DNA of 33,779 bases from an uncultured Bacteroidota bacterium (GTDB taxonomy: Bacteria; Bacteroidota; Bacteroidia; Flavobacteriales; Flavobacteriaceae), in NCBI GenBank assembly GCA_902635895.1, contig CACPPV010000012.1:1-33779 (forward strand), given 5' to 3'. Every line of letters begins with the position of its first letter. Position 1 is the first letter of the stretch. Position numbers and translations under genes: made by a program. The notes beneath the pieces are model-generated. The model was not told the DNA's origin. It made no database searches and worked only from the letters and a program-made list of their open reading frames with translations. Positions 8,371-16,705 of the stretch are shown here, one piece after another.

Positions 8371-9617
8371 AGATATTTAAATTTGGAGGAGCATCAGTAA
8401 AAGATGCAGAGGGTGTTAAAAATCTAGTTAAAATTTTAGAAAAGGTCGGTAAAGATCAAACACTTATTGTGGTCTCAGCTATGGGTAAAACAACTAATTC
8501 ATTGGAACTGGTTGTAAAAAATTATTTTGAAAATAAGGAAGAGTTAAGCTATTCATTAAATCAAATTTATGATTTTCACAATAATATTTTATCCGAACTT
8601 TTTTTGGAAAGTAATCATTCAATATTCTCTGAAGTCAAAGATACTTTAGAAAATTTGAAGGTTTTTCTAAGAAGAAATAAATCGCCTAACTATTCTTTTG
8701 TATACGACCAAGTTGTAAGTTTTGGAGAAATTTTATCTACAAAGATTATTAATTCTTATTTAAATTATATTAATATAAATTCAAATTGGATTGATGCTAG
8801 ATCTTTAATTAAAACTGATTCAAAGTACAGAGATGCTAACCTAAATTGGGAGGTTACTCAGCAATCCATTTCCAATAATATTAATACTTCAATTTTGAAT
8901 ATTACTCAAGGTTTTGTTGGAAGTGATGAAAATAATTTTAACACTACATTAGGTAGAGAAGGATCAGATTATTCTGCTGCAATATTTGCTTATTGTCTAA
9001 ATGCAGATTCTGTAACAATTTGGAAGGATGTTCCAGGGGTTTTAAATGCTGATCCAAGAGTTTTTAAAAAACCACAATTACTTAATAAAATTTCATATAC
9101 TGAAGCAATTGAATTGGCTTTTTATGGAGCTTCAGTAATTCATCCAAAAACACTTCAGCCTTTACAAAAGAAAGAAATTCCTCTTTATGTCAAGTCATTC
9201 TTAGATCCAGTATCCAAGGGAACAGTAATTTCAAGAGGAACTAAAATTGATCCCGAGATACCATGTTTTATTGTGAAAAGAAATCTTAGCCTATTAAAGC
9301 TATCATCGCTAGACTTTTCATTTATTGTTGAAGATAACATAAGTGATATTTTCCAAATACTACATGAAAATAAAATGAAAGTTGATTTAATTCAAAATTC
9401 AGCAATTAGTTTTTCTGTTTGTGTATACGACAAGTATTACAGATTAAAAGAACTTTTATCTATTCTAAAAGCTACCTATAAAGTAGAATGTACTGAAAAT
9501 GTAAGTTTATTTACAATTAGGCACTTTAATGAAAATTCTGCTAAAGAAATTTTAAAAAATAACAGATTACTGTTAGAACAAAGAACTAATGAGACGCTTC
9601 AGCTTGTAGTTGACTAA
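8367..9617 (+). CDS. lysC: aspartate kinase
   Basis: Phosphorylates L-aspartate, the first step toward lysine/diaminopimelate, threonine and methionine. It has 416 residues and is monofunctional. The N-terminal amino-acid-kinase domain starts with the K-F-G-G-A-S motif at residues 5-10. Further on are T-T-L-G-R-E-G-S-D-Y-S-A-A and the W-K-D-V-P-G-V-L-N-A-D-P-R segment characteristic of aspartokinases. The C-terminal ~130 residues are a shorter regulatory ACT region, probably for feedback inhibition. No fused homoserine dehydrogenase is present. It is coupled to the GNAT gene by a 4-base overlap and its 3' end overlaps the convergent arsC-like gene by 4 bases. The symbol is by function; the end-product that inhibits it cannot be read from the sequence. 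Confidence 0.95.
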   Translation: MKIFKFGGASVKDAEGVKNLVKILEKVGKDQTLIVVSAMGKTTNSLELVVKNYFENKEELSYSLNQIYDFHNNILSELFLESNHSIFSEVKDTLENLKVFLRRNKSPNYSFVYDQVVSFGEILSTKIINSYLNYININSNWIDARSLIKTDSKYRDANLNWEVTQQSISNNINTSILNITQGFVGSDENNFNTTLGREGSDYSAAIFAYCLNADSVTIWKDVPGVLNADPRVFKKPQLLNKISYTEAIELAFYGASVIHPKTLQPLQKKEIPLYVKSFLDPVSKGTVISRGTKIDPEIPCFIVKRNLSLLKLSSLDFSFIVEDNISDIFQILHENKMKVDLIQNSAISFSVCVYDKYYRLKELLSILKATYKVECTENVSLFTIRHFNENSAKEILKNNRLLLEQRTNETLQLVVD

Positions 9618-10030
9618 CCAAAATTTTTATTGTAAAAATTTTGTGTAAACTTTTTTATTTCATTTCTACATAAATCAAAATCTTTATTAGAGTCAATCGA
9701 ATCAACAATTTTTGATGGGTCAGTGAAATTTTTATGAATTCTTTCTGCGTTTTTTGATGGAATGTAAGGACAGTTTTCATTAGCATGATCACAAACTGTA
9801 ATAATGTAATCAAACTCAATGTCTAAATATTCGGAAACTAAGTTTGAAGTATGATTAGATATATCAACACCATCTCTTTTCATAGTTTCAACTGCATTTT
9901 TATTTAATCCGTGTGTTTCTATACCAGCACTAAATATATTAGCGCGATTATTAGAAAATAATTTAAAATATCCGTGTGCAATTTGACTTCTACAAGAATT
10001 CCCTGTGCATAGAATTAAAATGTTTTTCAT
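9614..10030 (-). CDS. arsC: thioredoxin-dependent arsenate reductase-type protein (LMW phosphatase fold)
   Basis: 138 residues. The P-loop C-T-G-N-S-C-R-S-Q starts at the nucleophile Cys8. The A-G-I-E-T-H-G segment and the pair Cys80 and Cys87 (C-D-H-A-N-E-N-C-P) match the three redox cysteines of S. aureus/B. subtilis ArsC, which reduces arsenate to arsenite using thioredoxin. A conserved D-P-S stretch near residue 104 corresponds to the phosphatase acid region. Having all three cysteines favours arsenate reductase over a plain tyrosine phosphatase. No arsR or arsenite pump gene is nearby. Its start overlaps the upstream 2-hydroxyacid dehydrogenase stop by 4 bases (ATGA), making it the last gene of the long minus-strand operon. 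Confidence 0.85.
   Translation of the reverse strand: MKNILILCTGNSCRSQIAHGYFKLFSNNRANIFSAGIETHGLNKNAVETMKRDGVDISNHTSNLVSEYLDIEFDYIITVCDHANENCPYIPSKNAERIHKNFTDPSKIVDSIDSNKDFDLCRNEIKKFTQNFYNKNFG
9620..9644. terminator. perfect 11-bp hairpin at the aspartate kinase/ArsC convergent junction
   Basis: CAAAATTTTTA (9620-9630) and TAAAAATTTTG (9634-9644) pair perfectly over 11 bp with a 3-base loop. The hairpin begins 2 bases after the aspartate kinase stop, and CTTTTTTATTT follows a few bases later on the plus strand, fitting an intrinsic terminator for that operon. On the minus strand it encodes about residues 129-137 of the ArsC-like protein. Confidence 0.6.
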
Positions 10031-10965
10031 TTAATAGTAATTAACTTTTTTATTTTTTTTACAGCAACTTCAGCTAGTTTAATTTTACTTTCTTTTGTCC
10101 AGCCAGCAATGTGAGGAGTTATAATCACATTCTTTGAACTGACCAAATAATCAAGATTTTCATTATTTGAAATTGAGAGTTTTTCAAATGATTTTTTTTC
10201 ATATTCCAACACATCTAATCCAGCACCAAGAATTTTTCCACTTTTTAAACCCTCAACAAGATCTTTTGTAATGATGCAATTACCTCTTGAGGTATTAATA
10301 AGCCAAAAAGGTTTTTTACAACTATTGATGAAATCTGTATTAATAAGTCCTTTGGATTCTTCAGTCATAGAAACATGAAGACTAATTACGTCTGAATGTT
10401 CTTTAATTTCTCCAAGTGTTACCTGATCAGTATCATCGTCTTTTTCAATATTTTTAAGATCATGACAAATAATTTTGACTCCTAATCCTATTAACTTTCT
10501 AGCAAAACTTTTTCCCGTGTGACCATAGCCAATTAAGCCAATGGTTTTTCCTTTTAGCTCAAATCCACGATTTGATTCTCTTTCCCAAATTCTATTTTTA
10601 ATTTCATCGTTAGATGATGTTATGTTGTTAGTTAAACTCAACAACATTCCAAGAGCATGTTCCCCAACTGCATTTGAATTACCTTCAGGAGTAGATATAA
10701 TATGAATATTTTTCGATTTAGCATATTCAACATCAATATTTTCAGTCCCTGAACCAATTCTTGCAATAAATTTCAGTTTTTCACAGTTGTCTAAAAAAAC
10801 TTTGTCAATAGAAATTCTACTCCTTATAATTATTCCAAAATAATTTGATATTTTTTTTTCAACTTCACTTTTTGAAGACTCAAGGTCAAAGTGATTTTTA
10901 AAGCCAATTTTTTCTAATTCATCAGCTAAAAGAGGATGATTACTGTCTAAGTGAAGTATTTGCAT
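10027..10965 (-). CDS. D-isomer-specific 2-hydroxyacid dehydrogenase (SerA/phosphoglycerate dehydrogenase-like)
   Basis: 312 residues, NAD-dependent. The Rossmann loop G-L-I-G-Y-G-H-T-G-K is around residues 140-150, with an aspartate at the end of the next strand (I-I-C-H-D) favouring NAD. The catalytic set is visible: Arg in N-T-S-R-G-N, Glu in D-V-L-E-Y-E, and His in T-P-H-I-A-G-W. It is shorter than full serine-pathway enzymes with a C-terminal ACT domain. It could be 3-phosphoglycerate dehydrogenase or a reductase for another 2-keto acid; the substrate cannot be assigned from sequence alone. The gene follows mgtE with a 2-base gap and overlaps arsC by 4 bases. Confidence 0.85.
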   Translation of the reverse strand: MQILHLDSNHPLLADELEKIGFKNHFDLESSKSEVEKKISNYFGIIIRSRISIDKVFLDNCEKLKFIARIGSGTENIDVEYAKSKNIHIISTPEGNSNAVGEHALGMLLSLTNNITSSNDEIKNRIWERESNRGFELKGKTIGLIGYGHTGKSFARKLIGLGVKIICHDLKNIEKDDDTDQVTLGEIKEHSDVISLHVSMTEESKGLINTDFINSCKKPFWLINTSRGNCIITKDLVEGLKSGKILGAGLDVLEYEKKSFEKLSISNNENLDYLVSSKNVIITPHIAGWTKESKIKLAEVAVKKIKKLITIK

Positions 10966-10967
10966 TT

Positions 10968-12326
10968 TTAAAACCCTAGAATGATTTTAGCGATGTAGAA
11001 AAATAGAAAAATTCCAAAAATATCATTGCTAGTTGTTATAAAAGGACCAGTAGCAATTGCTGGATCAATTCCTCTTTTTTCTAATATAATTGGAATTGAA
11101 GTTCCAATTAAAGCGGCTACAATTATAACACATAACATTGATAAAGATATTGTGATGCTCAGATCTAATGGCAAATCAATAATTAATCCAAAAATTATAG
11201 TCAAAACTCCTAAAATTATTCCATTGATCAAACTCAGCCCTAATTCTTTTAAAAGCCTACTGATCAAGCTGCCTTTAACGATATCATTAGCAAGTCCCTG
11301 TACAATAATTGCTGATGATTGAACTCCAACATTACCTGCCATTGCAGCGATTAGTGGAGTAAAGAAAAATAAAGTTTTATAGCTAGGGTGACTCATAACT
11401 TCTTCAAAACCCTCCAAAATAAAAACACTACCAAGTCCTCCGATTAGTCCTAAAAATAACCATGGTAATCTAGCTTTTGTTAGTTCGTATATTGAGTCAT
11501 CTGCTTCAACATCTCCCTGAACACCAGCTGCTAATAAATAATCTTCTTCTGCCTCATCTTTAATTAAATCAACAATGTCATCAATTGTAATTCTTCCAAC
11601 TAATTGTTTTCTTTTATTTACAACAGGAATAGCTTCTAAATCGTACTTAGACATAATTTTTGCAACTTCTTCACCATCTTCATTAACATTAACAGAGTCT
11701 ACTTTAGGAATGTAAATATCTTTAATTAATTTTTTGTTTGGAGAGGTAATCAAATCCTTTAATGATAAACGTCCAATTAATTTTTCTTTGTCGTCTGTTA
11801 CATAAATTGAATGTACTCTTGTGACATTTTCTCCTTGTTTTTTTATTTCTTTTAAACATTTTGTGACTGACCAGTTTTCGTTAGCTTTCACTAACTCTTT
11901 AGCCATTAATCCCCCAGCTGAATCTTCTTGGTAAGAAAGAAGTTCTTTAAGATCATCAACTAAATTATCATCAGAAATTTCTGAAATAACCTCTTCTTTT
12001 CTTTCGTCTGAAAGTTCACCTAAAATATCAGCTGCATCGTCACTATCTAACTCCTCAATTTCATCTGCAATTTCTTTAACAGACAGTTCTTTTAATATTT
12101 TCTCTCTTACATCTTCGTCAAGTTCGGCAAGTATGTCTGATGTTTTTTGGCTATCAAAAAGTTTAATCAAGTAGGTACCCTGATCTTGATTCAATTCATT
12201 TATAATTTCAGCCATATCGGCATAATGAATATCCTTAACTAACTTTTTTAATTGAGTGTCTTTTTTTGCTTGAATTAAATCAGCAATTCTGTTTAATAAC
12301 TTTTCGCTAAGCTGAAATGTTTTCAT
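10968..12326 (-). CDS. mgtE: MgtE-type magnesium transporter
   Basis: Inner-membrane Mg2+ channel gated by cytoplasmic magnesium. It has 452 residues from ATG 12326; a TTG at 12332 would add only two. The N-terminal helical domain is rich in D/E (E-L-D-E-D, E-L-D-S-D-D-A-A) and is followed by two CBS modules (roughly residues 140-255). The C-terminal part holds about five transmembrane helices with the A-G-N-V-G-V-Q-S pore signature. All regions expected for MgtE are present. The start lies 20 bases inside rsmA, consistent with translational coupling. The acidic N-domain is the known Mg2+ sensor of the family. Confidence 0.95.
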   Translation of the reverse strand: MKTFQLSEKLLNRIADLIQAKKDTQLKKLVKDIHYADMAEIINELNQDQGTYLIKLFDSQKTSDILAELDEDVREKILKELSVKEIADEIEELDSDDAADILGELSDERKEEVISEISDDNLVDDLKELLSYQEDSAGGLMAKELVKANENWSVTKCLKEIKKQGENVTRVHSIYVTDDKEKLIGRLSLKDLITSPNKKLIKDIYIPKVDSVNVNEDGEEVAKIMSKYDLEAIPVVNKRKQLVGRITIDDIVDLIKDEAEEDYLLAAGVQGDVEADDSIYELTKARLPWLFLGLIGGLGSVFILEGFEEVMSHPSYKTLFFFTPLIAAMAGNVGVQSSAIIVQGLANDIVKGSLISRLLKELGLSLINGIILGVLTIIFGLIIDLPLDLSITISLSMLCVIIVAALIGTSIPIILEKRGIDPAIATGPFITTSNDIFGIFLFFYIAKIILGF

Positions 12327-13098
12327 TAGCAATAATATTAGTTAGGTGAATAAAATCTTTAACACTTAACGTTTCAGGACGCTTATCAAAGATAACATCT
12401 TCTTTTATATTATTACTTAAATTAAATTTTTTTAAACTATTTCGTAGTGTTTTTCTTCTTTGTTGAAAAGATAGTTTTACAATTTTAAAAAACAAGTTTT
12501 CGTCACAGTTTAAACTTTTTTCTTTTTTTCTTTTTAGTGATATTACTCCCGAATCAACTTTTGGAGGAGGATTAAAGTGCTTAGGTCCGAGCTTAAATTC
12601 AAATTTTGTATCATAAAAAGCTTGAACTAAAACAGAAAGTATTCCATAAGATTTAGTCCCTGGATTTTCACAAATTCTTTTGGCAACTTCAAGTTGAAAC
12701 ATCCCTACTAACTTGTCTACCAAATCTCTGTTTTCAATTATTTTAAAAACTATTTGAGAGGATATATTGTATGGAAAGTTACCAATAACTCCAATTGGAG
12801 ATTTAAATTTTTTTAAATCAATTTTTAAAAAATCTTCTTCTATGATATTTTTATCGATTCCTTTGAACTTTTCTTTTAAAAAAACTATAGATTCTTTATC
12901 AATTTCAATAAAACTAGATTCTTTATTTAAATCAATTATATGTCCAGTAAGGATGCCCATACCAGGCCCAACTTCTAAAATTGAGCAGATATTATTAGAA
13001 TTTAAACAATCAACAATTTTTTTTGCAACATCTGAGCTTTTAAGAAAATGTTGTCCTAATTTTTTTTTTGGTTTTACTGGAAAGTTAGATTTCTTCAA
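12307..13098 (-). CDS. rsmA: 16S rRNA dimethyladenosine transferase
   Basis: Dimethylates the two adjacent adenosines of helix 45 of 16S rRNA (KsgA). It has 263 residues. Motifs are K-K-K-L-G-Q-H-F-L near residue 15, the SAM loop E-V-G-P-G-M-G-I-L, and the catalytic G-N-F-P-Y-N-I-S (normally N-L-P-Y). The C-terminal small domain contains F-N-P-P-P-K-V-D-S-G-V and Q-R-R-K-T-L-R, typical of KsgA. The only plausible start is a TTG at 13098, inside the last codons of serS (14-base overlap), so translation is probably coupled to serS. The downstream mgtE start overlaps the 3' end by 20 bases. Confidence 0.95.
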   Translation of the reverse strand: MKKSNFPVKPKKKLGQHFLKSSDVAKKIVDCLNSNNICSILEVGPGMGILTGHIIDLNKESSFIEIDKESIVFLKEKFKGIDKNIIEEDFLKIDLKKFKSPIGVIGNFPYNISSQIVFKIIENRDLVDKLVGMFQLEVAKRICENPGTKSYGILSVLVQAFYDTKFEFKLGPKHFNPPPKVDSGVISLKRKKEKSLNCDENLFFKIVKLSFQQRRKTLRNSLKKFNLSNNIKEDVIFDKRPETLSVKDFIHLTNIIANENISA

Positions 13099-14350
13099 AG
13101 CCTGTATAGTTTACCAAAACTTTGGGAATTTTAATTGAAGATTCAGTTTGAAAATTTTCTAAAAGACATGCAACAATTCTAGGAAGTGCCAAAGAACTAC
13201 CGTTTAAAGTGTGTGCCAAGCTTTTATTTCCATTGTCATCAATTCTCAATTTTAATCTGTTGGATTGAAATGTTTCAAAGTTTGATACTGAGCTTACTTC
13301 AAGCCATTTTTTTTGAGCAGCAGAATAAACTTCAAAGTCATAAGTTAAGCATGATGTGAAGCCCAAATCTCCACCACATAACCTCAAAATTCTAAAAGGA
13401 AGTTCTAGTTCTTCTAAAATACTTTTCACATGATCTATCATTTGTTCTAAGGCATTATAAGAATTTTCAGCTTTTTCAATTCTTACAATTTCAACTTTGT
13501 CAAACTGATGCAATCTGTTTAACCCTCTTACATGAGAGCCATAGCTTCCAGCTTCTCTCCTAAAACATGGAGTATAACTGGTTAAGCAGACAGGAATGTC
13601 TGAAGATTTAATTATTGAGTTTCTAAAGATGTTAGTGACGGGGACCTCAGCGGTTGGTGCTAAATATAGATTGTCACCAGTTACATGGTACATTTGACCC
13701 TCTTTGTCTGGAAGGTTACCAGTTCCTATTCCAGAATCTTCATTAATTAATATTGGAACTTGAACCTCTTTATACCCTGCTTCTGTATTTTTATCTATGA
13801 AGTAATTAATCAAAGCTCTTTGAAGTTTAGCTCCTTTATTTTTATAAACAGGAAACCCAGCTCCAGTTATTTTATTTCCAAGATCGAAATCTATAATACT
13901 AAACTTTGAAGCTAATTCCCAATGAGGAAGAGCATTATCCTGTAAAACAGGAATTTCTCCATGCTTAAAAACTTCCAAGTTATCATCTTCTGTTGATCCA
14001 GCTGGAACTAAATCGTTTGGAACGTTTGGAATATCTAGTAAAAGAGAATTTAACTTTTCATTTATTTCAGAAAGTTTATCAGAAAGTAGTTTGCTTTGTG
14101 GTTTTAAAGAACTTGCCTTTTCTTTTAATTGTGATGCTTTTTCAGCTTCACCACTTTTAAACAAATTGCCGATTTCTTTAGCTAGTTTATTAGATTCAGC
14201 CAATAAATTATCTAGTTCTGATTGAGTAGACCTTCTTAAATTATCTGCCTCTATAATTTCTAACAGCTTATCTTTTACATCGATATTTCTTTTTAATAAA
14301 GATGAGCTTATCTTTTCTAAATTATTATTTATATCAGAGACTAATAGCAT
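13085..14350 (-). CDS. serS: seryl-tRNA synthetase
   Basis: Class II synthetase charging tRNA-Ser. It has 421 residues, the normal length. The N-terminal ~110 residues form the antiparallel coiled-coil arm that reads the long variable arm of tRNA-Ser (heptad-like L/K/E-rich sequence). The catalytic core carries T-A-E-V-P-V-T-N, motif 2 C-F-R-R-E-A-G-S, R-L-H-Q-F-D-K-V-E, and motif 3 G-S-S-L-A-L-P-R-I with the final Arg. It starts at ATG 14350, 46 bases after ribF. That is the largest gap in this operon, and I see no good promoter in it. The end overlaps rsmA. Confidence 0.97.
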   Translation of the reverse strand: MLLVSDINNNLEKISSSLLKRNIDVKDKLLEIIEADNLRRSTQSELDNLLAESNKLAKEIGNLFKSGEAEKASQLKEKASSLKPQSKLLSDKLSEINEKLNSLLLDIPNVPNDLVPAGSTEDDNLEVFKHGEIPVLQDNALPHWELASKFSIIDFDLGNKITGAGFPVYKNKGAKLQRALINYFIDKNTEAGYKEVQVPILINEDSGIGTGNLPDKEGQMYHVTGDNLYLAPTAEVPVTNIFRNSIIKSSDIPVCLTSYTPCFRREAGSYGSHVRGLNRLHQFDKVEIVRIEKAENSYNALEQMIDHVKSILEELELPFRILRLCGGDLGFTSCLTYDFEVYSAAQKKWLEVSSVSNFETFQSNRLKLRIDDNGNKSLAHTLNGSSLALPRIVACLLENFQTESSIKIPKVLVNYTGFEEI

Positions 14351-14396
14351 TATATTTTTTTTGTAAAGTTAATGGTTTATTAAATAATGATTTTAT

Positions 14397-15326
14397 TCAA
14401 TTTTTTTCAATCAAAGATTTACACATTAATTGATCTTTTTCAAGTTGAACTTTTAATTCTTCTAAAGAATCAAATTTAACCTCATCTCTTAAAAATTTAG
14501 TAAAGTAAACACGAATTTCCTTGTTATATAAATTTTCATTGAAATCAAACAAATTTACTTCAATAGATTTTTCATTATCATTAATTGTAGGTTTTATCCC
14601 TATGTTCATCATACCAAAAATCTTTTTATTATTAATGTATGAGTAAATTAAATAAACTCCATTTTTCGGAATTAATTTATCATCAAAATTGACTTTAATA
14701 TTTGCAGTTGGGAATCCAAGAGTCTTTCCAATACTGTTTCCTTTTACCACAATTCCAAAGATGGAGAAGTCATAACCTAAATATGTATTAGCAATATTGA
14801 TCTTTCCATTATTTATTGAATTTCGAATTTTAGTTGAACTGATTGCAATATCGTTTAATTCTTCTGCTTTAATTTCTATAACATCAAAATCATACTTTTT
14901 CCCAAATTCTATTAAATCGTTGATATCTGCTGATCGATTTTTCCCAAATTTATGATCGTATCCAATCAATATTATTTTTGCATTTAGTTGTTTAACTAAA
15001 ATCTCATGAACGTATTTTTCAGGATTATACTCTGAGAATTTTTTATCAAATGGATGTATGATTAAATTTTCTATATGACTTTTTTTAAAAAGTTCAATCC
15101 TTTCATTGATCGAGTTTATTAGTTTTAATGGTTTAGAAGGATTTAAAATTGTTCGAGGATGTGGAAAAAAAGTTAATACAGTTGATTCTAAATCTTTGTT
15201 GCCAGATTCTTGAAGAAGTTTTTTTAAAATCTTCTGATGTCCTAGATGAACTCCATCAAAAGTTCCTATTGTTAAAATTGTTGGTTTATTTGAATTAAAA
15301 TTTTCAATTCTATTAAAACTTTTCAT
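14397..15326 (-). CDS. ribF: bifunctional riboflavin kinase / FAD synthetase
   Basis: Converts riboflavin to FMN and FMN to FAD. It has 309 residues. The N-terminal adenylyltransferase domain has G-T-F-D-G-V-H-L-G-H at residues 21-30 and I-S-S-T-K-I-R near residue 167. The C-terminal flavokinase domain begins with G-N-S-I-G-K-T-L-G-F-P-T-A-N and contains G-V-Y-L and an N-I-G-x-K-P-T segment. Both halves are complete. It lies 3 bases downstream of pth and upstream of serS on the same strand. Confidence 0.96.
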   Translation of the reverse strand: MKSFNRIENFNSNKPTILTIGTFDGVHLGHQKILKKLLQESGNKDLESTVLTFFPHPRTILNPSKPLKLINSINERIELFKKSHIENLIIHPFDKKFSEYNPEKYVHEILVKQLNAKIILIGYDHKFGKNRSADINDLIEFGKKYDFDVIEIKAEELNDIAISSTKIRNSINNGKINIANTYLGYDFSIFGIVVKGNSIGKTLGFPTANIKVNFDDKLIPKNGVYLIYSYINNKKIFGMMNIGIKPTINDNEKSIEVNLFDFNENLYNKEIRVYFTKFLRDEVKFDSLEELKVQLEKDQLMCKSLIEKN

Positions 15327-15329
15327 TTG

Positions 15330-15938
15330 TTATCCATTGAATTTATTCATTGTAACATCAATTCCACTAGTAACAAAGGATTTTATAATTTCAATAAAAC
15401 TTGATTCTAAAGAAATAAATTCTGAAATTTCATGATCATTCCATTTTGAAAGTACATAATCAGATTGACTTCCTTTTTTAAAATCTCCACCAATTCCAAA
15501 TCGAAATCTGGGATAGGTTGAAGTATTAAGAATCTGAGAGATGTCTTTTAATCCATTGTGTCCGCCATCTGAGCCTTTAGATTTAATTCGAATAGTTCCA
15601 AAATCTAGGTTCAAGTCATCTGAAATAACTAGTAAATTTTTAATATCAATTTTTTCTTTTTTAAGCCAATATCTTACTGCTTTACCGCTTAAATTAACAA
15701 AAGTGGAGGGTTTTAAAAGAACTATTGAGTTGCCTCTAAAATTAAATTTAGCAACTTGACCATATTTTTTTGTTTCATAGATCTCTTTAAATTCATCTAA
15801 AAAGTAATCTAATATTTTAAAACCTACGTTGTGCCTTGTGTCATGGTATTCTTTACCAATATTTCCAATTCCAACAATTAGAAATTTATTCATTTTAGAA
15901 TTTTTGTTTTTCCTATTAAAAAAATTTAGCCAGCTCAA
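15330..15938 (-). CDS. pth: peptidyl-tRNA hydrolase
   Basis: Recycles peptidyl-tRNA released during translation. It has 202 residues from TTG 15938, or 187 from ATG 15893. Core motifs are G-I-G-N-I-G-K-E-Y, T-R-H-N-V-G-F with the catalytic His, D-D-L-N-L-D-F-G, and K-G-S-D-G-G-H-N-G-L-K. The 15-residue leader before the second Met (W-L-N-F-F-N-R-K-N-K) resembles the short basic/aromatic extension I recall in flavobacterial Pth proteins, so I keep the longer start, but only moderately firmly. It is the first gene after the rplY terminator and so probably begins a new transcript, although I found no strong promoter in the short gap. Confidence 0.95.
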   Translation of the reverse strand: MSWLNFFNRKNKNSKMNKFLIVGIGNIGKEYHDTRHNVGFKILDYFLDEFKEIYETKKYGQVAKFNFRGNSIVLLKPSTFVNLSGKAVRYWLKKEKIDIKNLLVISDDLNLDFGTIRIKSKGSDGGHNGLKDISQILNTSTYPRFRFGIGGDFKKGSQSDYVLSKWNDHEISEFISLESSFIEIIKSFVTSGIDVTMNKFNG

Positions 15939-15962
15939 TTAAGTCATTTTTGATAAAAATAG

Positions 15963-15997
15963 AAAAAGCATCTCAATTAATTTTAAATGAGATGCTT
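15963..15997 (-). terminator. intrinsic terminator of the prs-rplY operon
   Basis: Read on the minus strand, AAGCATCTCA and TGAGATGCTT (15988-15997 and 15966-15975) form a perfect 10-bp stem with four G-C pairs and a 12-base loop. The stem's closing TT extends into a five-T run (15967-15963), followed by CTATTTTTATC. It lies 22 bases beyond the rplY stop. This is the clearest Rho-independent terminator in the window. Confidence 0.88.
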
Positions 15998-16018
15998 AAA
16001 CTAAATTCGAACTTAATA

Positions 16019-16702
16019 TTATTCAGATTTTGCCTCTTCGTTACCTGCTTCAGGCTTATCAGTTGAAGGTGCATTTTCTGCTGTTCCTTCAGAAGCTTCA
16101 GCTCCTTCTTCAGTTTCTTCGTCATCTTCAGTTTCATCTGTGATAGAAAGTGAGGCTCTAGACATTTTAACTTGACAAACTACTTGTGTGTCAGGATGTA
16201 AAATTTTAAAAGTTTCTTCAGATAAATCGGCTACCGTGATAGAATCATTTAACTTTAAATTTGAAATATCGGCTGTTAAAAAATCTGGTAAATTTTTAGG
16301 TAAAGCTCTAATAGTTAGTTTTCTTTTATTTCTTGAAAGATTTCCACCTTGGTCTTTTACACCAGGAGCAGTTCCAACTACTTTTACTGGAATGATCATA
16401 CTGATTTCTTTTCCTTCATGTAACTGGAAGAAATCAATGTGAAGAATTTTATCAGTCACAGGATGAAATTGAATATCTTGTAAAACTGCATCTATTTTTG
16501 TTCCATCTTCCAAAACAACTACAACAGTATGTGCGTCTGCTGTATATACAAGTTTTGAAAAAGCTAATTCTTCTGCTGAAAAATGTATTGGTTTTTCTCC
16601 TCCGTATATAACGCAAGGAACCTTTCCAGCATTACGCAAGGCTTTAGTTGCTACTTTGCCCACGTGTTCTCTTTTAGATCCGTTGATTGTAATTGATTTC
16701 AT
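16019..16702 (-). CDS. rplY: 50S ribosomal protein L25 (long CTC form)
   Basis: Binds 5S rRNA in the large subunit. It has 227 residues: an N-terminal L25 beta-barrel (R-E[17 protein letters not shown] near the start, then V-I-Y-G-G), and the TL5/CTC C-terminal domain (residues ~95-185). It ends in a low-complexity acidic tail rich in Glu, Ala and Ser. The tail is common in long L25 proteins. The gene begins 3 bases after prs and ends at a strong intrinsic terminator. The prs-rplY pairing is also known in other bacteria. Confidence 0.96.
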   Translation of the reverse strand: MKSITINGSKREHVGKVATKALRNAGKVPCVIYGGEKPIHFSAEELAFSKLVYTADAHTVVVVLEDGTKIDAVLQDIQFHPVTDKILHIDFFQLHEGKEISMIIPVKVVGTAPGVKDQGGNLSRNKRKLTIRALPKNLPDFLTADISNLKLNDSITVADLSEETFKILHPDTQVVCQVKMSRASLSITDETEDDEETEEGAEASEGTAENAPSTDKPEAGNEEAKSE

Positions 16703-16705
16703 GAT

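Noticed and set aside
9614-10030. Low-molecular-weight tyrosine phosphatase (Wzb-like) partner of the polysaccharide locus
   Set aside because: The extra cysteines 80 and 87 and the C-T-G-N-S-C-R-S-Q loop fit arsenate reductase, there is no tyrosine kinase in the locus, and the gene is 8 kb away in another operon.
12307-12332. Possible frameshift between rsmA and mgtE because of their overlap
   Set aside because: Both proteins have complete family-typical ends; the overlap is ordinary gene packing.
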